From Bolinopsis microptera (taxonomy: Eukaryota; Ctenophora; Tentaculata; Lobata; Bolinopsidae), in contig NC_087080.1 in assembly GCF_026151205.1 (NCBI RefSeq), positions 15,635,337 through 15,699,336 of the forward strand: 64,000 nucleotides of DNA, read 5' to 3'. Shown piece by piece: positions 38,575 to 49,074 of this stretch. Numbering within the stretch: position 1 is the stretch's first letter; the number at the start of each line of letters is the position of its first letter. Below the pieces are notes generated by a model. That model had not been told where the DNA came from, did not search any database, and worked only from the letters and a program-made list of their open reading frames with translations. Position numbers and translations under genes: made by a program.

Positions 38575-39736
38575 AATAGGGAAACCCAAAAAAATTAAAT
38601 ATTTTTCCCCCCCTTTTAGATAAAAGTTTTTTCTTATTGTTATATTTTTAAAAGGGGCCCCAAAAACTCCATGTAAATACACTCAAAAAAAATTTAAAAG
38701 AAGGGAAAAGGGAAAGTCTGATAATATCATTAAAGCACTTAGCATATATAAAACGTGATGAAATTGAAGTTAATGCCCAGAAATTCTACTGAATTTTTGG
38801 AGATAAATGTAGATATTTGTAGAATGTCATCCACTTTTTTCGTGGATTATCCATTCTACATTAATCTACAAATATCTACAAATATCCACTTGGCCCCCCC
38901 CCCCCCCCCCCCCCCCCCCATTATTCCGTATTAACACTTACTATACTTACTCTTTTTCCGGTGTTAAACCTCTTGGAGCAAAGAAATAGATTTGTAACTT
39001 TATATCGTGTCTGCAGAGTAGATCTTTTTTCTAATCCAGTTTTAACACTCGTTTTTTTTTTCAGGACTCCTGGTCAAGAAGCTAAGGATAACAAGAAATT
39101 TCTGAATAAGAGACATAATGAGTTTATGAAGAGACAAATTTTGAAAAGGTAGCTATATGTGTAATAATTTAATATTTATAACCCCCAGGGCCCAGATTTT
39201 CGTTTTTAACATATTTTTGGATGACTCAATCTTAAGCATATGACATATTATACAACGTTTACCAAATTACCTGTTTCAGTTTGTATCCAGAGGAAAATGC
39301 TGAGCAGCCGGAGAATTCAGGACTTAAAGAAAAGAGAAGGTCCAAAAAGCACAGGACAACACCAGAATCAACTGACATTGCTACAGAACCGAATGAAACT
39401 TCGACTGAAGCTGTGATAGCAAGCCCGACCTTAGAATCAGAGAGTAACAGCGAACCTGCGAAGAAAAAGAAGAAGAAGAAGAAGAAGGAAGCTGCATCTT
39501 ACGAAGCCGATGATTCAAACATTGCTGTCGTTTCAGCAGTTAATGAGGAATTAGCTGACTCTAGGAAGGAGGAGAAGAAGAAAACCAAGGTCGTGTCATC
39601 AGAACCTTCAGAAACTGTGCCGTCTGCAAACAGTCAGACACCTCAGAAAAATGTTTTGGAATCAAAGAAGAAAGGAAAGGAGAAGCAAGTAAAGAGCATA
39701 AGTCAGACAAGGCTGGCAGCGTACGGTCTGGGTTGA
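18474..39736 (+). CDS. KRI1: KRI1-like ribosome biogenesis factor, interrupted by a 16.6 kb intron
   Basis: KRI1 is a nucleolar factor needed for 40S ribosomal subunit maturation. Exons: 18474-18573, 18798-18874, 19141-19267, 19520-19609, 19846-19996, 20165-20352, 21365-21398, 21539-21603, 21779-21874, 22078-22225, 22394-22495, then 39065-39150 and 39280-39736 (TGA). Diagnostic matches are RVLSKLKSKDPAIYDKD, PMFLKDYERETLLTKGG, FLRDFILNKGWAEED, KFERQFNFRYEEP, NYPRTIANSVRKNNEGRKEK and, at the end, KRQILKSLYPEE and QTRLAAYGLG. Phases agree except between 19609 and 19846, where one base or a micro-exon is missing. The conserved C-terminal segment between the exon at 22495 and that at 39065 (tryptophan-rich stretch and the acidic/Tyr-rich Kri1 C-domain) was not found in the big intron. 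Convergent with the Ly6 gene. Confidence 0.9.
19088..19104. repeat. Poly-G run
   Basis: 17 G in the KRI1 intron just before the exon at 19141; similar G or C runs occur at 6880, 6966, 7452, 34635, 38539, 38894, 43851 and 44492. Confidence 0.8.
20353..21364. other. KRI1 intron of 1.0 kb
   Basis: Opposed open frames of 76 and 95 codons around 20784-21081 are unlike any family I know. Low-copy mobile-element debris is possible but not shown. Confidence 0.35.
21491..21516. promoter_or_regulatory. Two perfect CRE palindromes
   Basis: TGACGTCA at 21491-21498 and 21509-21516, 18 bp start to start, inside a KRI1 intron just before the exon at 21539. This is the CREB/ATF consensus; activity is untested. 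Confidence 0.35.
22476..22762 (+). repeat. 50-bp minisatellite spanning a KRI1 5' splice site
   Basis: Six copies of a 50-bp unit. Each has the exon end TTCAGTGACTCTGACGA.GAC and CTTATCA|GTAAGTAG, which is the tail of the KRI1 exon 22394-22495 (encoding VFSDSDDDLV) with its GTAAGT donor. The first copy is the genuine exon end; later copies differ by GAT/GAG and CTTGTCA/CTTATCA. Confidence 0.92.
22763..23690. other. KRI1 intron, AT-rich
   Basis: No exon, hairpin or repeat recognised. Confidence 0.4.
23692..24865. repeat. 37-bp satellite
   Basis: About 30 imperfect copies of a 37-bp unit with core CCCACTCTCCAGTACTCAGC followed by AGTCATGTCTTATAGT, some with a CTACTTTATAG insertion. It lies in the large KRI1 intron. 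Confidence 0.9.
24900..25190 (-). mobile_element. Diverged relic of the 3.18 kb inverted-repeat element
   Basis: GCCAGTTGAGGACTCATAAG and, further on, AAAAGTTGTTCTCTTTTAT, AACACACTGGTCCAACCTAGAG and CATCCAGAAGTCG correspond, in reverse orientation, to 55680-55970 of the element at 55176. Only the inner part of one arm plus the CXC end is present. Confidence 0.65.
25191..26458. other. KRI1 intron between relic and nested gene
   Basis: AT-rich with short C-rich motifs (TTTCCCGT repeated near 26030-26130). No gene recognised. Confidence 0.35.
26459..31877 (-). CDS. Receptor-like membrane protein with VWC-like module, nested in the KRI1 intron; two frame breaks
   Basis: Phase-consistent exons: 31877-31826 (signal peptide MWIFVLWFTATAAIL), 31704-31605, 31464-31341, 31207-31078, 29296-29225, ~28370-28254 and 27797-26459. 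After a novel extracellular region comes a cysteine module, CDRLACDETNECEP...DQCCPVC, with the CCxxC ending typical of von Willebrand C domains. Then a transmembrane helix (IFAMIVPVLFTVVMFVLYLV), a Lys/Glu-rich cytoplasmic stretch and about six more hydrophobic segments, including LLEDAPELILEYF, which loosely recalls XK-related proteins. The last exon needs two frame changes: at AAAACCCC near 27600 and at GAGAGGAGG near 26970. Either these are sequencing errors in simple runs, unseen micro-introns, or the gene is decaying. I cannot name the family. Confidence 0.62.
27830..27975. repeat. T-rich low-complexity tract
   Basis: Mostly T with short A interruptions inside an intron of the nested gene; on that gene's strand this is an A-rich stretch. 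Confidence 0.7.
29523..29768 (-). other. Open stretch with cysteine-rich coding look
   Basis: Encodes RCLNMTNCEAFAIVYKG ... WCWCKSR ... MDCFIGWFYCKF, faintly reminiscent of PAN/apple modules. It lies in an intron of the nested membrane gene, on the same strand. Splice sites do not clearly support inclusion, so it may be an unused or decayed exon. Confidence 0.22.
30009..30099. mobile_element. Small MITE-like element, copy 2
   Basis: Begins AATAATACCTTGGCTGTTGA and ends ACACCAAGGTGTTAT. Shares the terminal repeat and the TTGGCTGTTGAGTGCTAC core with 3161-3224 (reverse orientation). The interior is unusually GC-rich for the window. Confidence 0.45.
31960..34000. repeat. Field of recurring TGTCACA motifs with a ~300-bp repeated block
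   Basis: TTTGTCACA-type motifs recur roughly every 50-170 bp from 32070 to about 33470, then appear in the opposite orientation (TGTGACA) from about 33555 to 33990. A longer block containing CAAAATAGGGGCAAGACATG and CACATCAGTTATTATAAGAG occurs three times, near 32830, 33140 and 33425. It lies upstream of the nested gene's start codon. Confidence 0.7.
34104..34348. repeat. CT-rich polypyrimidine tract
   Basis: Almost entirely C and T on the plus strand. Open frames here are low-complexity artefacts. Confidence 0.85.
34634..38919. other. ~4.3 kb homopolymer-rich block with inverted-repeat ends
   Basis: The left end is poly-G then CCAAAGGATATTTGTAGATA; the right end is CTACAAATATCTACAAATAT then CCACTTGG and poly-C. 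The right end also folds on itself (GTAGATATTTGTAGAATG with CATTCTACATTAATCTAC). The interior has runs of G, A, T and C, and 36220-38460 is nearly all pyrimidine. This is either an inverted-repeat element or a region degraded by poor base calling beside G/C runs. No real gene recognised. Confidence 0.55.
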
Positions 39737-39979
39737 GGTTTTGTAGTTCCTTTTTATTCTTTCGTCGGCTCACAATCAGCAGTTATTTTATTTATCTTCC
39801 TTTAAGTTTTTATCGGGTAATTTATTAAAGTTGGTGTGTTTGATCAATGATGTAATATGGCAATAACTACAATTTTTTCAACAAAATGATACTCTAACTT
39901 TTATCAGATGGTAATCATATTGCACTAAAACATTTCCATTAATTACTCGTGTCAAAACATTCAAAAAAGTCATTTTCTA

Positions 39980-39985
39980 CAATAA
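39980..39985 (+). terminator. Candidate KRI1 poly(A) signal
   Basis: AATAAA about 245 bases after the KRI1 stop codon. Confidence 0.35.
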
Positions 39986-40021
39986 AAACCTAAAAATAGT
40001 CAGCAGAGTTCCCTCCCGCAC

Positions 40022-40130
40022 CAATTATAGGCTTCTCTGCTGCTCTAATTGTTTGTAACCTGGGTAACTTAGGTAACCTGGTAACCTCGGTAACCAATAG
40101 GCTTCTCTGCTGCTCTAATTGTTTGTACAA
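40022..40130. repeat. Direct duplication
   Basis: ATAGGCTTCTCTGCTGCTCTAATTGTTTGTA occurs twice, 74 bp apart, separated by GGTAACCT-type repeats, between KRI1 and the Ly6 gene. Confidence 0.75.
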
Positions 40131-40558
40131 TTTTGTCTGGTCGATGTTAAAAAGCATTGGATAAGTAGATAACAAACCAATCTTTAAAAGAAATTACATT
40201 TAAAGATTTAATATTAACTTCTAATATTTATTTTAACTTGAACTGTTTTGGTCACAAAAGTACTTAAAATAACCATAAAATATGGGCACAGTACACATTC
40301 AGTCAATAATGATCATCATTGCAAGCATCTATTTTGCGTGGATAGAATACATTTTGAAGTGGTTCTTTTAGTTATCTTGGCGTACATCCAAAATCACACT
40401 GTCCTTTCTTCATTTGCACTTCACTGATAAGTCATGTATGATTCTTATTTCGGTTCTCAGGTGATTGATTATCTGTCCATCTAGATCTATTTCACAGTCA
40501 CATCTTCTTCTTTAAGCTTTTAAGAGAAGATCTGACTGTATGTCACGTGTTATTAGTC

Positions 40559-43500
40559 TCACCTCAAGATTAACGTGATAGCGAGGAGTACCATTGACAC
40601 GTGGGTTACTGAGCCTCCTGTCGGAGATGTCTGGTGAGAAAATTAAATTGTTTTGAACAAAGTATACTGGTATATTGGCCACACTGAAAAATCTGGATGC
40701 TGGCGGGGAGGTGAAACATATTCCAGAATTAGTCAAAAGTCACGTTAGCAGGAAAACTGTAAAGGTAACGTAAGATCTGTGTTACACAGTATATATAACA
40801 CAGATCTGACTTTACCTTTGCAGTTACCTATTGAACCAACATAAAGTCTGTACCTGAGGCTGAATTATCCGTCTGTGTGTCACGTGAGATCTGCACATCA
40901 CTGTCCTCTTCCTCGAATATAGCCATCGGCTCTTTTGTTATCGTCTTGTAAACTTGAGCTGGTAATATCGATAAGTTAAGGAGCTGGCAAAATGAGGTGG
41001 CCAGAGTAAAAACATCTAAAATAAAAACCTTGAGATAAGAATACTGAGAGGGTCACGAAATCCTCTCCGAACCTCCACGTGGTGTGGCCTGGTTGGCACT
41101 AACGGGTGGTGTGCTCTCTTGTTGAGTACTAAGGTTGGGACTTGCCAACTCAAAGTTCCCATGGGAACCAGGAAGTCAACAATAACAGCTACCAAGCACC
41201 AGGAAATTTCTCTTTCAGATATCAGGTTACAAGATAGTACACACACAAATGACGATACGTTAGACACAGATACCTAGCTCTAAGAGCTATTAAATCACCA
41301 GGAAATTCTCTTCCAGCTTTCAGGTCCCATCGAAGTCACCCACCACAGGGCTAGGGATTCCAATTCGCTCATCCTGACTACAAGGACACACTGATAATGA
41401 GTAGTCTTGGCACTTCTCCCTCCAGTAACCACTTTTCAGGTCTTTTCAGTTAAGACAGCTAATGCGTAAGGGCTGACACACGCTAGACACAGGCTCGTGA
41501 TAAGACAGAATTAGGGATTTCAACTCTGACTACGAGGACACAATGATAACGAGAATTCCTGGAACTTCTCCCTCCAGTAACCACTTTTCAGGGGACCGGG
41601 TTAGCTTTGCCACACTCTTTATTGAAGTGTGACTGGACGCTCTACAATCATCTAGTAGCAGCAGAGTTTGACTGACATCCTTACTGGTTCTATTCAGTTT
41701 CTACAGCGGAAGTTCTCAACACTCGAATCAGTTCATCTCGGACATCCTGCAGAGATGCTTTATCACAGCCTGCCCCATTACACGGGGAACCCTTAGATCT
41801 ACAGTACCCTGGTGGACAGCTTAGCTCATTAAAGCATAGTGGACCTCTTTATTTCTGAGACGCAAAGCTAACCGGACCAGGAATAAACATCAATGCAATG
41901 CTTAGGGGATGCAAATAGGACATACAACGTTTAACGATTTACTCGAACTTTTGATTCATTTTTAAGCTCGACGTTACATGGGATCAATTCAGGACAGATA
42001 TTCCTTCTTCAGGTTCATTGAGGAAATCGTACCCGCTATTTGCGTTATACATGGCAAGTATCTGGACTAATGATAACTTAGGATCTCAATCAATCATAAA
42101 TTCCTCTCAGATTCCCAGGCTGCATTTAAAGCCCTTAACAGCACCAATTTTAACTCCAGGTTCGTTCTGAACATCTCAGACCAACTCAACTCGCTAGGTT
42201 TTCTCATCGAGTAGAACTTTGTTCCAGGACATGAAGGAGTATACGGTAAAGAACTATAATCAACACCCAAATAAAAGATTACCTCTTCAATCTCCATATC
42301 AAGAAGTATAAACAGGTGGCACTCAGTGATAAAGGAAAAACCCCACTAACATTTTTCCTCAACAAAAACAGGTACAATAAAATTAACATCACAGGTACTC
42401 ACATCAGATGGCTAACATGGCTACTATCAGGACACAGCCCACTAGCATACTTCCAGACGGTAGCAAACAACTCCAATTTCGAAACACAAGACTGTGAACA
42501 CTGCCCAGGGGAAGCAGAAACATCACAACACTTCCTATGTGAATGCATCCAGCTGATGACAACTAGAATGAGGATATTTGGTAAACCCATCCTAACAATT
42601 GAGGAACTCATCAATAGTAAACTCGACCACATTATCAAATTCGTGGAACAGTCAACAAGGTTTGACAGAGACGATCTATTTGGATAAGCATCTAGGACAT
42701 ACACCAAGGTTCATAAACAATCATACACTAGACCCACACAGGACTATCTCAGATAGTGACACATATTCAGGTGTGGACCATGCTCGGAAGTCCCTCGCCT
42801 GCCCGCCAAAGAAGAACATCTGAAGTGGGTTTGCTCTGAGCAAGGTAGTAACAGCTTCGAGACTCCAGAGGTCTGTTGCGTTGATATCTATTATTCTATG
42901 TTTTTGTATATACTTAGGGAGTCCTGGAGTGTGGCTAGCAGGAGTCACACTCTGTGGGCACGGCGAGAAGGCCTCTCTCTTCACTAGGAGGCCAGAAACC
43001 GTTGACCAAAACAGAGAGAGAGAGAAGAATACTGAGATCTTGCGTTTCTAATATTCGCAAATCTTACCGAACATTCCATTACACTTGTCAGTTGAGCATC
43101 TTGTCACCATGCACGTGCAATCTTCATTTACATCTTTGCATGCGGTTCCAGATATAGAAACTGGTTTCCTACTCTTGCACAAATCCTCTGAAAGTAAAAT
43201 TAAGATTTAATGATAAACCTTGGCATCGGTGTTTGAGGATGATGATTTATAATGAGTTTGTAAATTTCATCAAAATTTCGCCATATTGTTTAACAAGGAA
43301 AACTGTTAAAACCCCGTACTTGTCGGACGATATTCAGTACAGTTCCTACTTATCAAACTCTAAATTCTAAAATGTTGGCACCTCAAATACAGTACAACCT
43401 TGTTTTTAATGTGTTAGCGCATTGCGTCATATGTTATCAGGAACACGAGATATTTTCCTTTAATTATGGTAATTAGTGTTCCAGTACTCCCTGCCTCCCT

Positions 43501-45741
43501 ACTTCTGTACACAGTTTACGGTCTGCTACTACTTTAGAGGAGGCGACTACACAGACAGAGGAATTGCCCGCCGTCTGTGGCACATATTCTAATGATTTTG
43601 GGGTTTTTGGTGGCCGTCGTCTGGTTTTGAGGAATGTGAACATGTGCAGTTAATGCCAAAAATTTGGGAGCTGTAAATTGTAAAGGGAAGGGAGTCAAAC
43701 TGACACCAGATATAATTCAAGTTATTTTGAAGTTTTGGTAATCCCAGAATAGGAGACCCCAATTTTTATTTACCGCGGGATGAAAACAGCTACATGGTAA
43801 ATCCATAAAAATCAATCCCCATTTCCCCGTTTCCTCCCATTTCCGGATTCCCCCCCCCCCCCCCCCCCCCCCCCCCATTTTTCACCACTCAATTTCATTA
43901 TTAAATTGATGTCTGTCTCAGTCTAGATAAAGAGTAAGTTAGAGTCAGCCCATGTAACAAATATTGTTAGTGCAGTCATTATTTTTCTTACATGGCAATG
44001 TCGCAATCCGGGAGGGGCTCAACTGATCTTATTTTGAAGTACGCTACGGTTTTTGTGTTCTACTATTTGAGTAATATATGATCAAATTTTGTTTTAATGC
44101 TATGGCTGGAATGTTGGTATAATTTCCACTTGGTCTTGAGTAGCTAAATCCTTTTAACTTCCTGGGCTCCGATTTATGAGTTCTGACACTACAATTATTA
44201 ACAGCTTCATACTATACACATGGCACTATTTTCAGTGATTTTATCATGCCCTGGCTTAAGTTACAAAATATTCTGAAAACATTGGGAAATGAAGTTACCC
44301 TTACATCTGATAAAGATAGCACTATGCAATATAATTTACAACATTTTGTTACCCCGTGCGAGTGGTAGCGATTTATGCTGTTAAAAAACACTCTGCCCAT
44401 TTAATTGCAATATTGTCACACACTGCAACTGGTTACTGTAATAACTTAATAAGGGATCACTTATCAAGTCAATAAAGTCAATCTAACGGAAATGGGGGGG
44501 GGGGGGGGGGGTAGCCAGCAGTTTCTATCCTTCTTCGCTCTATTTGAACTATTTTATTCTATAATTATATACATTCTCTTTCAGTATAATAAAAGACGGA
44601 AGGAGCTCCCTGTCAAAGTCCCAAAAGAACAAAAACCCCGCGCTTAAAAACCTTGGTTATTGTAAGGGATCAGGTATCAAGTCAATAAAGTCAATCCTGT
44701 AATTGGCTGGTTACACTTTTGCATCAATATGTGGCTGTTGGAATGTCCGAAGTAAAATACGTGTTAGATAAAATGCAGATATTCTAGTTATACTTGAAAC
44801 CTATTATAGGACACTAACCATTAGAAAAGCTGTTAGGAACACACATTCTGAGTTCTGTAGTGTCCACGGTTCCCCCCTCAACTGAAGTACTGTAGGTGAT
44901 TGTAGCGCATTTTCCTGTGCACATGTTGCTCGTACAGTCACCTGTTTGTGTTGCGTCCTTGTCACATTTGTAACATTGTAGATAGCTACTACCTGGTGAT
45001 GTTAAGCTGATGTTACATTAGTTGCATGACTGCTAACATAGTTACACTGTTGCCATAGTTACACTGTTGCCATATAGTTACATGAGGTTTTGTGAATGGG
45101 TCCCAATCCACATCGACTGCTATCTTTATTAACTTTTAATTTTTTTTGTTACCATCATGGCACGGTAACCATAGTAACCACTAACCCTGTTACCTTAGGG
45201 CTTAGTGACTCATTGATAGCTGGAACGTTGTTACTATAGTTACAGTTTCACTGATACTATGATATAGCGTTACAAAGTATATTGCAAATATATTCAGCTG
45301 TCTTTTCTCTTCGTGGGTGTTACTTTAGAATTGTTACTGTGGATTACAAGTTCCCTCCAGACACAGTAATATGTGTATAATTATAAAGTAATATATGTGT
45401 AATTAGTAAGTCCCGGCCGTGAGTAGGTGGTAAAAACTTCCCGGGCTTCTTGTAGTTTTTTAAAGTTAGCCTTCTAATGGTGTTTATTACCAAGGCAAAG
45501 AAGACTCTCCCTTGTTTGAATACAAACAACATACCTCTTGTTATATATTAACTTCTAAAAAGCTTTAGAAAACAGCCTAGTATACTCAATTTACACTCGA
45601 GTTTAGACATTATATTTTATAATAAAAAACAATACATAACATAATAAAAAACGATAAATAATTCTTCTTACCGAGAGATAGTATTCCAAAGAAACAGATC
45701 GCACAAGAAATAAATCCCAAGTTAGAAGCACCGACTGTCAT
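40559..45741 (-). CDS. Ly6/uPAR (three-finger) GPI-anchored surface protein
   Basis: Exons: 45741-45672 (signal peptide MTVGASNLGFISCAICFFGI), 44992-44819, 43187-43078, optional 41015-40854, and 40617-40559 (TGA). The mature part starts LQCYKCDKDATQTGDC and ends CTCMVTRCSTDKCNG. The opening CxxC and the terminal C....CN are hallmarks of the LU domain. After CNGMF the last exon gives GGSVTHVSMVLLAITLILR and stop, a hydrophobic tail of the kind replaced by a GPI anchor. All junction phases agree (each phase 1). The optional exon of 162 bp (54 codons) is phase 1 on both sides, so it can be included or skipped. Such proteins are small extracellular receptors or modulators; the ligand cannot be inferred. 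The gene converges on KRI1. Confidence 0.83.
40753..40828. repeat. Imperfect 30-bp-arm hairpin
   Basis: AAGATCTGTGTTA faces TAACACAGATCT across a short TA-rich loop; pairing extends outward through GTAAAGG and CCTTT to AACTG/CAGTT. It lies in the Ly6 gene's last intron. Confidence 0.65.
41385..41592. repeat. Diverged direct repeat
   Basis: ACTTCTCCCTCCAGTAACCACTTTTCAGG occurs at about 41415 and 41565 with similar flanks (GAGGACACA.TGATAA). Probably part of the adjacent retroelement debris. Confidence 0.6.
42095..42687 (+). pseudogene. Decayed non-LTR retrotransposon: RNase H and C-terminal Cys motif
   Basis: SDSQAAFKAL and, after an in-frame stop, VPGHEGVYGKEL are hallmarks of the RNase H domain in LINE polyproteins (Jockey/I-type order). 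Further stops follow, then an open stretch with WLTWLLSGHSPLAYFQ and a C..C....TSQHFLCEC motif common at the end of such proteins. Stops mean it is inactive. Inserted in an intron of the Ly6 gene, antisense to it. Confidence 0.72.
43851..43876. repeat. Poly-C run
   Basis: 26 C in a row in an intron of the Ly6 gene. A 20-base G run follows at 44492-44511. Confidence 0.85.
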
Positions 45742-45789
45742 TTTACTTAAATTGCCCTGATAAAGATTAAGTTATAAAATTATAGTCGT

Positions 45790-47400
45790 GTAATAAGTGC
45801 GGTTATCGTGTGATGTGTTTGGTGTGATGATTGCGAGTATCGTGTGATGTGTTTGCGGTGTGATAAGTGCAGATATCGTGTGATGTGTTTGGTGTGATGA
45901 GTGCGGGTATTGTGTGATGTGTTTGGTGTGATAAGTGCGGGTATCGTGTGATGTGTTTGGTGTGATGAGTGCGGGTATTGTGTGATGTGTTTGATGTGAT
46001 CAGTGCGGATATCGTGTGATGTGTTTGGTGTGATGAGTGCGGGTATTGTGTGATGTGTTTGGTGTGATGATTGCGAGTATCGTGTGATGTGTTTGGTGTG
46101 ATAAGTGCGGATATCGTGTGATGTGTTTGGTGCGATAAGTGCGGATATCGTGTAATGTGTTTGGCATGATAAGTGCGGATATCGTGTGACGTATTTGGTG
46201 CGATAAGTGCGGATATCGTGTGATGTGTTTGGTGTGATAAGTGAGGGTATCGTGTGATATGTTTGACATGATAAGTGCGGGTATCGTGTGATGTGTTTGG
46301 TGTGATAAGTGCGGATATCGTGTGATGTGTTTGGTGCGATAAGTGCGGATATCGTGTGATGTGTTTGGTGTGATAAGTACGGATATCGTGTGATGTGTTT
46401 GGTGTGATGATTGCGAGTATTGTGTGAAGTGCGGATATCGTGTGATGTGTTTGGTGTGATGATTGCGAGTATCGTGTGATGTGTTTGCGGTGTGATAAGT
46501 GCGGATATCGTGTGATGTGTTTGGTGTGATGAGTGCGGGTATTATGTGATGTGTTTGGTGCGATAAGTGCGGTTATCGTGTGATGTGTTTGGTGTGATGA
46601 TTGCGAGTATCGTGTGATGTGTTTGCGGTGTGATAAGTGCGGATATCGTGTGATGTGTTTGGTGTGATGAGTGCGGGTATTGTGTGATGTGTTTGGTGTG
46701 ATAAGTGCGGGTATCGTGTGATGTGTTTGGTGTGATGAGTGAGGGTATCGTGTGATGTGTTTGGTGTGATAAGTGCGGGTATCGTGCGATGTGTTTGGTG
46801 TGATGATTGCGAGTATCGTGTGATGTGTTTGGTGTGATAAGTGCGGATATCGTGTGATGTGTTTGGTGCGATAAGTGCGGATATCGTGTAATGTGTTTTG
46901 CATGATAAGTGCGAGTATTGTGTGATGTGTTTGGTGCGATAAGTGCGGTTATCGTGTGATGTGTTTGGTGTGATAAGTACGGATATCGTGTGATGTGTTT
47001 GGTGTGATGAGTGCGGGTATCGTGTAATATGTTTGGTGTGATAAGTGCGGGTATCGTGTGATGTGTTTGGTGTGATGAGTGCGGGTATTGTGTGATGTGT
47101 TTGGTGTGATGATTGCGAGTATCGTGTGATGTGTTTGGTGTGATAAGTGCGGATATCGTGTGATGTGTTTGGTGTGATGAGTGCGGGTATCGTGTGATGT
47201 GTTTGGTGTGATGAGTGCGGGTATCGTGTGATGTGTTTGGTGTGATGAGTGCGGGTATCGTGTGATATGTTTGGTGTGATAAGTGCGGGTATCGTGTAAT
47301 ATGTTTGGCATGATAAGTGCGGGTATCGTGTGATGTGTTTGGTGCGATAAGTGCGGATATCGTGTGATGTGTTTGGTGTGATGAGTGCGGGTATCGTGTT
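45790..47400. repeat. 34-bp satellite next to the Ly6 start
   Basis: About 47 copies of a 34-bp unit built on GTGCGGATATCGTGTGATGT plus GTTTGGTGTGATAA. It begins about 50 bases upstream of the Ly6 start codon. Because 34 is not a multiple of 3 and the minus strand lacks stops, it generates open frames up to 366 codons of Thr/His-rich repeat (HHTKHITRYPH) that I regard as non-coding. Confidence 0.93.
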
Positions 47401-47404
47401 ATCA

Positions 47405-49030
47405 GAGATTTGCTCAATTTTCAAGATCATAGAGACAAAATCAGAAAAACAAAGCGAATAATTCAAAATCTACAGTCGAACGTCAGTCCATAATAGTTAA
47501 AGCTAAATTTAAATTCCGAATCTAGGAAAGTTTAGCAAAACATTGCCCAGACCACAAATTTTATTAAAAAATATAGTGGTTTTACTTATGTCAGGTTGTA
47601 GACAGTTTTGTTAAAACCTTGGTCATGATGAGGAACCTTTTATTTTCCATTCATTCTTCTATTTTTAATGTTAGCAGAAACTAATACCGGAAAAGGGCAT
47701 CATTTAAACAACCATACAAAGAAACAGTACACTTAAAATCTCATAGGATATCAACGGCTCCTACCATTGTACACCAAAAGTGCGATATCACGGAAAATAA
47801 TTACAAGATTGGTGAGAGAGGTGCAACAGTACCGTAATAATTAGCTAATAGCAGCACAAGAATCCTGGCAGGACAATACCCAATACTGTAACTAACGTAT
47901 TCCTCTCAGAAACTATAGTGGTTGTTGTAGTGCCCAACAAAAAGTGTCAGCGCTTCCTCGGACGACTGTGTTGAACAAAAGCTGGTTACAGGGAGGAGAT
48001 TAATGTATTTCACTAGCACATGCACGTATGTAACAATTTCTTTAGTCACTCATACACAACTCAAGTAGTTTTTATTATTATTTATTTTTTCATTAATCGT
48101 GACAAAATCCACAGCTTGTGCTGGGTGCAACTTGTTTAATTAAATGCAAGCAATAAAGCTTTGACTGTTGACATATTTGTGTCATCAACAGTCGATTGAA
48201 ATGTTGGTCTTTGGTTGAAATTTGAAAAGTCAGTTGCAAAACGATTGATGATTGAACGATGCAATATTTAGTCGATAGACGTTGTAGGTTCTCTCTTCTA
48301 TTATAAATATAAGTATAACAATTACTTACAAAATAGACATACCCCCTCTCATGCTAGAATAGAATATCAATAAATAGATGGTATCAACCAAATACTGTAT
48401 TTAAATATTGTCTTCAGAGCCAAACCTTCAATCAACCGATTAAAACACATATAACACGTCACAAGATATCAGCAAATAACACGGATAGTAAAGTAACCAC
48501 CGAGCGTGTACTAACGAGAATATGATAACAAACCAACTCCAACAGCAACTTAATCGATGATCATGAGCCTCATAGGACCTCATAGGACTGCAGTACTGTC
48601 AACCGCTACTAACTTGTTCAGAAGTAGAGAATGACAATGACTTACTAGTTACTGCGCACCTTTTCTCTTCTATACGTCTTAATCTCTTCTCGCTGTAACG
48701 CATGGAAAAAGTGAGCATCAGTATTTATAAGAGCTGAGAGTAACTAGTTTAACAGCTTATAGCGTGACTATGATAGTTAGAATAATGTACTGGAAGCTCA
48801 ATGTAACACTCATGACCACGTGAGTCCAGACAAAGAGATCGACTGGCGGATTGTTTTTCAGCCTCTCAAAATTGGCAATACTTATCGCACCGAGCTCGCT
48901 GCAATTGTCTCAATTTATGTCCAATATTTCTGCATAACAAAGCTGTAAGGCGGTGTGTTGGTGTAAAGAAATAGACCGCCACACAGATCTGGTAATAGGC
49001 AACAGTAACAGAGCTCTCGATGTGTAAAAA
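47405..49030. other. Gene-free AT-rich region
   Basis: Upstream flank of the Ly6 gene beyond the satellite. No coding or RNA gene recognised. Confidence 0.4.
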
Positions 49031-49074
49031 CGTAATGGACTACGAGATTTCGACGGGGAAAAGTTCAACAACTA

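Noticed and set aside
45803-47466. Long minus-strand open frames of Thr/His-rich repeats (up to 366 codons)
   Set aside because: Produced by the 34-bp satellite; several frames are open at once and no flanking coding sequence exists.
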